From Betaproteobacteria bacterium (GTDB taxonomy: Bacteria > Pseudomonadota > Gammaproteobacteria > Burkholderiales > Thiobacillaceae): a stretch of 5,146 nt of DNA. Both the position numbers and the translations under genes were made by a program. Below are positions 1 to 5,146 of the stretch, one piece after another (position 1 is the stretch's first letter; every line of letters begins with the position of its first letter). The notes beneath the pieces are model-generated. The model was not told where the DNA came from, did not search any database, and saw only the letters and a list, made by a program, of their open reading frames with translations. The stretch lies in the NCBI GenBank assembly GCA_020049245.1, contig JAIFLB010000153.1, forward strand, positions 1 to 5,146. The letters run 5' to 3'.

Positions 1-540
1 CCGCTGATCCTGCTGGCGATACCGTCCTTGCTGATCGGCTATTTCACAGTGGAAGCCCTGCTGTTCGGCAACTGGTTCGGCCATGCCGTTTACGTCGCCG
101 ATGCGCATGGTTCGATGCAGGAACTGGCGCACCACTTCCATGGCGCCGCAGCGATGGCCCTGCACGGCATGACCTTGCTGCCGTTCTGGCTGGCGGTGGC
201 GGGTGTCGCGCTGGCCTGGTTCTTCTACATGAAGCGTCCGGATATTCCGGCGGCGATCCAGAAGCGGTTCAGCCTGATTTACATGATTCTGGACAACAAA
301 TACGGTTTCGATACCTTCAACCAGTGGTTCTTCGCCAATGGCGCCCGTTTCATCGGCGGCAAGTTCTGGCGCTGGGGCGACGTGGCGGCCATCGATGGTC
401 TGCTGGTCAATGGCACGGCACGCATGGTCGGGCGCATCGCCGGTGTCGTGCGCCATCTGCAATCCGGCTACATCTATCACTATGCCTTCGCGATGATCAT
501 CGGCGTGCTGCTGCTCGCCACCTGGTTCGTGCGCGCTTAG
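1..540 (+). CDS. nuoL: NADH-quinone oxidoreductase subunit L (NuoL), C-terminal part
   Basis: This is the 3' end of nuoL; the reading frame is open from base 1 and ends at TAG 538-540, so 179 C-terminal residues are visible and the start lies upstream. NuoL is the most distal proton-pumping, antiporter-like subunit of the complex I membrane arm in the inner membrane. In the visible part there is the end of one membrane helix (about residues 1-15), a His-rich loop (HAVYVADAHG, AHHFHG), another membrane helix (about 61-77, followed by KRPD), and then the long amphipathic region with the family signatures LDNKYGFD (97-104) and IDGLLVNG (131-138). A final hydrophobic helix (about 157-177) closes the protein. 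In known structures this amphipathic helix runs along the flank of NuoM and NuoN, and the last helix anchors it. The following gene is nuoM, as expected. The frame is intact; only the window edge truncates the gene. Confidence 0.95.
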   Translation, partial: PLILLAIPSLLIGYFTVEALLFGNWFGHAVYVADAHGSMQELAHHFHGAAAMALHGMTLLPFWLAVAGVALAWFFYMKRPDIPAAIQKRFSLIYMILDNKYGFDTFNQWFFANGARFIGGKFWRWGDVAAIDGLLVNGTARMVGRIAGVVRHLQSGYIYHYAFAMIIGVLLLATWFVRA

Positions 541-581
541 TTGAAAACCCACATCAGTATTTATGAAAGCGACTGCAACTC

Positions 582-2087
582 ATGATTGAAGGGATCGGCC
601 TCGGAGTAGGTCTGTTAAGCCTCGCCATCTGGGTGCCAATCGCGGCGGGCATCCTGATTCTAATGACCGGCGGCGATGACAAGAGCGCGGATGGTCAACG
701 TACCCTGGCGCTGCTGGGTTCGGTGCTGGGTTTCCTGGTGACATTGCCGCTCTGGACCGGATTTGATAGTGCCACGGCGGCAATGCAGTTCGTTGAAGTC
801 GCACAGTGGGTGCCAAGCTTCAACATTCACTACCGCCTGGGCGTCGACGGCATTTCCATGCCGTTCATTCTGCTCAACAGCTTCACCACGATCTTGGTGG
901 TGCTGGCCGGCTGGTCGGTAATCAAGGAAAAAACCGGGCAGTACATGGCCGCCTTCCTGATCCAATCCGGCCTGCTCAACGGCGTGTTCTGTGCGCTGGA
1001 TGGCGTGTTGTTCTACGTCTTCTTCGAAGCCATGCTGATTCCGCTGTACCTGATCATCGGCATGTGGGGCGGACCGAACCGGGTCTATGCCGCAATCAAG
1101 TTCTTCCTGTACACCTTACTCGGCTCGCTGCTGATGCTGGTGTCGCTGATCTACCTGTATTTCCAGAGCGGCGGCAGTTTCGAGATTCTGGCCTGGCATC
1201 GCGTGCCGCTGACCATGTTCGCGCAGACGCTGCTGTTCATCGCGTTCTTCTTCGCCTTCGCGGTGAAGGTGCCGATGTGGCCGGTGCACACCTGGTTGCC
1301 GGATGCGCACGTCGAGGCGCCGACCGGCGGTTCGGTCGTGCTGGCGGCGATCACGCTGAAGGTTGGTGCCTATGGTTTCCTGCGTTTCATCCTGCCGATC
1401 CTGCCCGATGCCTCGCATGAATACGCCTACATCATCATTACCCTGTCGTTGATCGCGGTCGTCTACATCGGTCTGGTCGCGCTGGTGCAGTCGGACATGA
1501 AGAAGTTGATCGCTTATTCGTCGATCGCGCACATGGGTTTCGTGACGTTGGGTTTCTTCCTGTTCAATCCGCTCGGCATTGAAGGCGGTCTGGTTCAGAT
1601 GATCTCGCACGGCTTCATCTCGGCCGCGATGTTCCTTTGCGTTGGCGTCATGTATGACCGCGTGCATTCTCGACAAATTGCCGATTACGGTGGTGTCGCC
1701 AATACCATGCCGCGTTTCGCCGCGTTCTTCATGCTGTTTGCAATGGCCAACGCCGGTCTGCCCGCCACTTCCGGTTTCGTCGGCGAGTTCATGATCATTC
1801 TGGGTGCGGTTCAGGTCAATTTCTGGTGGGCGTTCCTCGCGGCTACCACTCTGATCTTCGGTGCAGCCTACACATTGTGGATGTACAAACGGGTGGTTTT
1901 CGGACCGATCGGCAACGAGCATGTGGCGGAAATGAAGGACATCGATTCACGCGAATTCGTGGTGCTCGGCCTGCTCGCCATCTGCGTGCTGGGCATGGGT
2001 CTGTATCCGCTGCCCTTCACCGAGGTGATGCATACCTCGGTGGATAATCTGCTGGCGCATGTCGCCCACAGCAAGCTGGCCTATTGA
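582..2087 (+). CDS. nuoM: NADH-quinone oxidoreductase subunit M (NuoM)
   Basis: NuoM (501 aa, near the E. coli length of about 509) is an inner-membrane, antiporter-like subunit that moves protons when complex I passes electrons from NADH to quinone. It is hydrophobic throughout, with about 14 expected membrane helices. The core signature VKVPMWPVHTWLPDAHVEAP (about 228-247) is typical of the chain-4 family. Channel residues known from E. coli are all present by motif alignment: Glu149 in FFEAMLIP, Lys229 in AVKVP, His317 in IAHMG, Lys260 in ITLKVG, His343 in ISHGF and Glu402 in VGEFM. ATG 582 is the first possible ATG, since an in-frame TGA lies at 564-566. It has only a weak purine stretch upstream (GAAAG, 565-569, 12 bases away), so translation may depend partly on nuoL. 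It follows nuoL by 41 bases and precedes nuoN by 25. No truncation or missing key residue was seen. Confidence 0.98.
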   Translation: MIEGIGLGVGLLSLAIWVPIAAGILILMTGGDDKSADGQRTLALLGSVLGFLVTLPLWTGFDSATAAMQFVEVAQWVPSFNIHYRLGVDGISMPFILLNSFTTILVVLAGWSVIKEKTGQYMAAFLIQSGLLNGVFCALDGVLFYVFFEAMLIPLYLIIGMWGGPNRVYAAIKFFLYTLLGSLLMLVSLIYLYFQSGGSFEILAWHRVPLTMFAQTLLFIAFFFAFAVKVPMWPVHTWLPDAHVEAPTGGSVVLAAITLKVGAYGFLRFILPILPDASHEYAYIIITLSLIAVVYIGLVALVQSDMKKLIAYSSIAHMGFVTLGFFLFNPLGIEGGLVQMISHGFISAAMFLCVGVMYDRVHSRQIADYGGVANTMPRFAAFFMLFAMANAGLPATSGFVGEFMIILGAVQVNFWWAFLAATTLIFGAAYTLWMYKRVVFGPIGNEHVAEMKDIDSREFVVLGLLAICVLGMGLYPLPFTEVMHTSVDNLLAHVAHSKLAY

Positions 2088-2101
2088 ATGGCCCATTGAT
2101 C

Positions 2102-2106
2102 AAGAG
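2102..2106 (+). promoter_or_regulatory. Ribosome binding site of nuoN
   Basis: AAGAG lies six bases before ATG 2113. It supports ATG 2113 rather than the in-frame ATG at 2059, which would sit inside the nuoM coding region and add 18 residues that do not resemble a NuoN N-terminus. Confidence 0.6.
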
Positions 2107-2112
2107 CGCGCC

Positions 2113-3582
2113 ATGAACACCGCCACCCTGCACACACTTCCCGACTTCACTCCCGCCCTGCCGGAGATATTCCTGCTCGGCATGACCTGTGCCATTCTGC
2201 TGATCGGCGTCATCAGCAAGGATCGCGATCTGGCTTATCCGCTGACCCTGTTCACGCTGCTCGTTACGGCTGCGATCACTGTTTTCACCAGCGTGCCGCA
2301 AGTCCAGATTACTTTCAGTGGCCAGTTTGTTGACGATCCAATGGCCGATGTACTCAAGCTGATGGCTTATTTTTCGACCATGGCGGTGGTGATCTACTCA
2401 AGGCCGTATCTGGTCGAGCGCGGACTGTTCAAGGTGGAATTCTTCGTGCTGGCGTTGTTTGCCTTGCTCGGCATGATGGTGATGATTTCCGCCAACCATT
2501 TCCTGCCGCTCTACATTGGCCTGGAATTGCTTTCGTTGTCACTCTACGCGATGGTTGCTCTGCAACGCGATTCCGCCCAATCCACCGAAGCTGCGATGAA
2601 GTATTTCGTCCTCGGCGCGCTGGCGTCCGGCTTCCTGCTTTACGGCATGTCATTGTTGTACGGCGTCACCGGCACGCTGGAACTGCCGGCGATGGCACAA
2701 GTGCTGCAGGCTGGCGTGCAGGAGGACATGGTGCTGGTGTTTGGCCTGGTATTCCTGGTTGCAGGTCTTGGTTTCAAACTTGGCGTTGCGCCCTTCCACA
2801 TGTGGGTGCCTGATATCTATCAGGGCGCGCCTTCCGCTGTGACCCTGTTCATCGGCTCGGTGCCTAAGCTGGCCGCATTCGCCTTCACCATCCGCTTGCT
2901 GGTTAACGGACTTCACCCGGAAGTGGATAACTGGCAAGGCATGTTGGCGGTGATGGCGGTGTTGTCGCTGGCGATCGGGAATCTGGCCGCGATCATGCAG
3001 ACCAACATCAAACGCATGCTGGCGTACTCCACCATCTCGCACATGGGTTTCCTGCTGCTTGGCATCTTGTCCGGCACCTTCGCCGGCTATGCCGCTGGCA
3101 TGTTCTACGTGATCGCCTATGTGTTGATGAGCCTGGGCAGCTTCGGCTTGGTGGTTTACCTGTCACGAGGTGGTGCAGACCCGGTCCTGGAAGCGGAGAA
3201 CCTCGATGATTTCCGTGGTCTCAACAGCCGCAACCCCTGGCTTGCCGCGATGATGGCGATCCTGATGTTTTCGATGGCCGGCCTGCCACCGTTTGTTGGT
3301 TTCTACGCCAAGCTGTCGATTCTGCAATCACTGGTCGGTGCTGGGTATGTCTGGCTGGCTGTGGTGGCGGTAATGTTCTCGCTGATCGGCGCGTTCTATT
3401 ACTTGCGTGTGGTCAAGGTGCTGTATTTCGATGCACCCAAGGTGAATGCTCCGGTTTACGCCGCGATCCCGGATGTGCAGGCACTGCTGAGTATCAACGT
3501 CATGGCCGTGATGCTGCTGGGCATCCTGCCGCAGCCGTTGATTACCCTATGCACTTATGCGATGCAGATGACGTTGCAGTAG
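2113..3582 (+). CDS. nuoN: NADH-quinone oxidoreductase subunit N (NuoN)
   Basis: NuoN (489 aa from ATG 2113; E. coli about 485) is the third antiporter-like proton-pumping subunit of complex I, sitting between NuoM and NuoA/J/K in the membrane. The start at 2113 gives the usual chain-2 type N-terminus, a short polar leader and then LPEIFLLGMTC. Family motifs are clear: YIGLELLSLSLYAMVA (134-149), AGLGFKLGVAPFHMWVPDIY (217-236), STISHMGF (306-313) and MAGLPPFVGFYAK (388-400). The charged residues of the proton path align with E. coli at a constant offset of five: Glu138, Lys222, Lys252 and Lys400; His310 is also kept. Multiple hydrophobic segments cover the length, as expected for about 14 helices. 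It is the last nuo gene, as in most proteobacterial nuo operons. The next annotated gene, fliI, is convergent, so any transcript continuing past TAG 3580-3582 would run antisense to fliI. Confidence 0.98.
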   Translation: MNTATLHTLPDFTPALPEIFLLGMTCAILLIGVISKDRDLAYPLTLFTLLVTAAITVFTSVPQVQITFSGQFVDDPMADVLKLMAYFSTMAVVIYSRPYLVERGLFKVEFFVLALFALLGMMVMISANHFLPLYIGLELLSLSLYAMVALQRDSAQSTEAAMKYFVLGALASGFLLYGMSLLYGVTGTLELPAMAQVLQAGVQEDMVLVFGLVFLVAGLGFKLGVAPFHMWVPDIYQGAPSAVTLFIGSVPKLAAFAFTIRLLVNGLHPEVDNWQGMLAVMAVLSLAIGNLAAIMQTNIKRMLAYSTISHMGFLLLGILSGTFAGYAAGMFYVIAYVLMSLGSFGLVVYLSRGGADPVLEAENLDDFRGLNSRNPWLAAMMAILMFSMAGLPPFVGFYAKLSILQSLVGAGYVWLAVVAVMFSLIGAFYYLRVVKVLYFDAPKVNAPVYAAIPDVQALLSINVMAVMLLGILPQPLITLCTYAMQMTLQ

Positions 3583-3663
3583 TTTGCTTGGAGGCGTTGC
3601 ATGAGGGGGCGCAGCAATAGCGGCATCAGCCTGTTCCCCCTGGTCGTCATCCCGTTTTCAGCG
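3583..3663. other. Convergent nuoN/fliI intergenic gap without a clear terminator
   Basis: This 81-base gap separates the convergent stops of nuoN and fliI. The best inverted repeat seen is AGGGGG (3604-3609) with CCCCCT (3636-3641), a six-pair stem with a 26-base loop and no T-run on either strand. A second, AATAGCG (3616-3622) with CGCTATT (3662-3668), has a 39-base loop and cannot form together with the first. Neither resembles a standard intrinsic terminator. The gap also contains the Shine-Dalgarno sequence and the first 21 codons of the candidate small ORF. Confidence 0.5.
3590..3594 (+). promoter_or_regulatory. Strong Shine-Dalgarno sequence after nuoN
   Basis: GGAGG lies eight bases after the nuoN stop codon and six bases before ATG 3601. 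It is the best match to the anti-Shine-Dalgarno sequence among the starts examined in this window, better than those of nuoM, nuoN or fliI. No previously named gene needs it, so it is the main support for the small ORF at 3601-3747. A chance occurrence is possible. Confidence 0.45.
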
Positions 3664-3747
3664 CTATTTGGCGTTCAGCAAGACTTCAAGTTGATCGCGG
3701 CTATCGCGGTCATTTTCCTTGTCGAGAAAATCCTGCTTCAGGAATGA
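3601..3747 (+). CDS. Candidate small hydrophobic protein, 48 aa, overlapping the fliI 3' end antisense
   Basis: I do not recognise this ORF. It starts at ATG 3601, six bases after GGAGG, and ends at TGA 3745-3747. It could be co-transcribed with nuoN, whose stop is 18 bases upstream. The product has a short basic N-terminus (MRGRSNS), a first hydrophobic stretch at about residues 9-25 (ISLFPLVVIPFSALFGV), a polar turn (QQDFK) and a second hydrophobic stretch at about 31-41 before EKILLQE. This looks like a small membrane hairpin. Codons 1-21 lie in the intergenic gap. Codons 22-48 lie antisense to the last codons of fliI in exact codon register, where the antisense frame tends to stay open and to be hydrophobic because FliI ends in charged residues. 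That part therefore carries little evidential weight. The Shine-Dalgarno sequence and the hydrophobic, stop-free intergenic part are the real support. Confidence 0.3.
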   Translation: MRGRSNSGISLFPLVVIPFSALFGVQQDFKLIAAIAVIFLVEKILLQE

Positions 3748-5118
3748 CTCCATCTTAGGGAAAAGTGCGATGGCTTCGTCCAGTTGCGCGTCGTTGCCTT
3801 TGACATAGGCGCCGATGGTGATCAAGTCACGACTGCGCTGAAAGCGGGCGTAGAGCGCTTTGAAGCGACGCACCCGTTCCAGTTCTTCCTTCGGCAACAA
3901 CTCGGTAATGGCGCGCGAGATCGAGGCTTCAATATCGATCGCAGGATAGTGCCCCTGATCCGCCAGCTGGCGTGACAACACGATGTGGCCATCGAGGATG
4001 GCGCGAGCGGCATCGGCAACCGGGTCTTGTTGATCGTCGCCTTCCATCAGGACGGTATAGAACGCGGTAATCGAGCCGCCGCCCTGACGACCATTTCCTG
4101 CGCGTTCGACCAGTTGCGGTAGTTTGGCGAAAACCGAGGGCGGGTAGCCTTTGGTGGCCGGGGGCTCACCCACCGCGAGGGCGATTTCACGCTGCGCCTG
4201 GGCGTAGCGGGTGAGCGAATCCATGATCAGCAACACGTTCATGCCCTGATCGCGGAAATGTTCGGCAATGGCAGTGGCATAGGCGGCGCCGTGCAACCGC
4301 ATGAGTGGTGGCGAGTCGGCCGGGGCGGCGACCACTGCGGCGCGACGCAGGCCTTCCTCGCCGAGGATGTTTTCAATGAAGTCCTTCACTTCGCGACCAC
4401 GTTCGCCGATCAAGCCGACGACGACGACATCGGCTGCGGTATAGCGCGCCATCATGCCAAGCAGCATGGATTTGCCAACGCCGCTGCCGGCGAACAAACC
4501 CATGCGCTGGCCGCGGCCAACAGTGAGCAGTGCGTTGATCGCACGTACACCGACATCGAGCACGTCCTTGATTGGCTCACGTTCCATCGGGTTGATCGGT
4601 CGTGAATAGAGCGGCGCGCGGCGCGAGGCCTCAACATTGCCGAGACGATCAAGCGGGCGTCCGGCGCCGTCGATGACGCGGCCAAGCAATTCTGGACCGA
4701 CCGCAACCTGACGGATGCGGTCTTCGATGCGACGGCGTTTGTAGTAAGGCTTGTTGATGCGTGGCGGTTCAAAGCCGCAACTGGCCGCCATTTCGACGGT
4801 TGCTCCTGGTGCCAGGCCATAGATGTCGGTGGCGGGCATGAGATACAGGCGTTCGCCGGAAAAGCCGACCACTTCGGCATCGACTTGCTGGCCACTGGCC
4901 ATGTTGATACGGCAGGACGAGCCGGTAGCGAGTTTCAGTCCGGAGGCTTCCATGATCAGGCCGGCAACCCGGGTCAGGCGGCCGGTGGCGTACCAGGGAT
5001 TGAGCTGGCTGGCCGCATCCTGGCAATCACGCAGGTAAGTCAGTAGAGACGCAGAGCGATTTTCCAGCCGAAAACCGGGTTCCTCCGGCAACGGCTCTGG
5101 TGAAGTCAGGTCAGCCAT
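3664..5118 (-). CDS. fliI: Flagellar type III export ATPase FliI
   Basis: FliI (484 aa) is the cytoplasmic ATPase at the base of the flagellar type III export apparatus; with FliH and FliJ it helps deliver rod, hook and filament subunits. After a Pro/Glu-rich leader, an N-terminal barrel domain begins near GRLTRVAGLIMEASGL (46-61). The F1-like ATPase core carries the Walker A P-loop AGSGVGKS (210-217), GLIGERGREVKDF (235-247) with the likely catalytic Glu239, Walker B VLLIMD (295-300), and HIVLSRQLADQGHYPAIDIE (378-397) with the likely arginine finger Arg383. GQRMGLFAGSGVGKS and ERGREVKDFIE favour FliI over injectisome ATPases. It is about 28 residues longer than Salmonella FliI (456), explained by an N-terminal extension of about 16 and a basic insertion near 116-137. 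ATG 5118 is the first possible start, as TGA 5127-5125 is in frame upstream; no Shine-Dalgarno sequence is visible, so coupling to the upstream gene is likely. fliJ does not follow. Confidence 0.97.
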   Translation of the reverse strand: MADLTSPEPLPEEPGFRLENRSASLLTYLRDCQDAASQLNPWYATGRLTRVAGLIMEASGLKLATGSSCRINMASGQQVDAEVVGFSGERLYLMPATDIYGLAPGATVEMAASCGFEPPRINKPYYKRRRIEDRIRQVAVGPELLGRVIDGAGRPLDRLGNVEASRRAPLYSRPINPMEREPIKDVLDVGVRAINALLTVGRGQRMGLFAGSGVGKSMLLGMMARYTAADVVVVGLIGERGREVKDFIENILGEEGLRRAAVVAAPADSPPLMRLHGAAYATAIAEHFRDQGMNVLLIMDSLTRYAQAQREIALAVGEPPATKGYPPSVFAKLPQLVERAGNGRQGGGSITAFYTVLMEGDDQQDPVADAARAILDGHIVLSRQLADQGHYPAIDIEASISRAITELLPKEELERVRRFKALYARFQRSRDLITIGAYVKGNDAQLDEAIALFPKMESFLKQDFLDKENDRDSRDQLEVLLNAK

Positions 5119-5124
5119 GTCGTG

Positions 5125-5146
5125 TCAGAGCCCAGGCAACGGGTGA
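5125..5146 (-). CDS. Possible 3' end of an upstream flagellar gene (fliH expected), very partial
   Basis: Only about 22-40 bases before and across the fliI start are available, so no product can be identified from sequence. All three minus-strand frames are open from the window edge. One ends HPLPGL at TGA 5127-5125, six bases before fliI. One ends in TRHG at TGA 5113-5111, overlapping the fliI start by eight bases. One ends at TGA 5108-5106, overlapping further. The coordinates given are for the first frame. In proteobacterial flagellar operons fliH normally sits directly before fliI, and the missing Shine-Dalgarno sequence at fliI suggests translation coupled to such a neighbour. The gene name is an inference from order alone. 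Confidence 0.25.

Noticed and set aside
563..589. Eight-codon ORF (ATG 563 to TGA 587-589) overlapping the nuoM start
   Set aside because: It could be a coupling leader, but it has no Shine-Dalgarno sequence and no features beyond chance expectation at this length.
806..1420. 204-codon ORF on the + strand inside nuoM
   Set aside because: It lies in another frame of a clearly conserved nuoM region, and its product is rich in Arg, Ala and Gly with no domain; this is a frame shadow.
1116..1922. 268-codon ORF on the - strand opposite nuoM
   Set aside because: It is fully antisense to nuoM, and its product is a low-complexity run of Arg, His, Gln, Asp and Glu, as expected from reading hydrophobic membrane codons backwards. 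No domain is recognisable.
2059..2112. Longer nuoN start at ATG 2059
   Set aside because: It overlaps the end of nuoM by 29 bases, adds 18 residues unlike NuoN, and a better-placed AAGAG precedes ATG 2113.
3604..3641. AGGGGG/CCCCCT inverted repeat as an intrinsic terminator
   Set aside because: The stem is only six pairs with a 26-base loop and no T-run on either strand, so I do not call it a terminator.
4258..4605. 115-codon + strand ORF within fliI
   Set aside because: It is antisense to the conserved ATPase core, with no plausible start signal or recognisable product.

Overview
The window is ordinary bacterial chromosome from a moderately GC-rich, probably flagellated, respiring proteobacterium. 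Protein style, especially the long FliI with a 'YLRDC' N-terminus and a basic insertion, suggests a betaproteobacterium. That is a judgement from memory of these families, not a search result.

Layout: positions 1-3582 on the + strand hold the end of a respiratory complex I operon: the C-terminal part of nuoL (cut by the window start), then complete nuoM and complete nuoN. These three related antiporter-like subunits form the distal proton-pumping part of the membrane arm. The nuoL-nuoM and nuoM-nuoN gaps are 41 and 25 bases, consistent with one transcript. All the charged channel residues I looked for in NuoM and NuoN are present, so both should be functional pumps.

Positions 3664-5118 on the - strand hold fliI, the flagellar type III export ATPase, complete and with intact catalytic motifs. 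It converges on nuoN. The last bases of the window (5125-5146) probably belong to the end of an upstream flagellar gene, most likely fliH, but too little is visible to identify it. The usual downstream partner fliJ is absent, because fliI runs directly into the nuo operon. The flagellar cluster therefore ends, or is split, here.

The 81-base gap between nuoN and fliI is the most interesting spot. It lacks an obvious intrinsic terminator. It contains a strong Shine-Dalgarno sequence correctly spaced before an ATG that opens a 48-codon ORF (3601-3747) for a small, two-segment hydrophobic protein whose 3' half lies antisense to the end of fliI. I offer this as a candidate small gene, not an established one. 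I see no mobile element, CRISPR array, RNA gene or clear novel multi-gene system.
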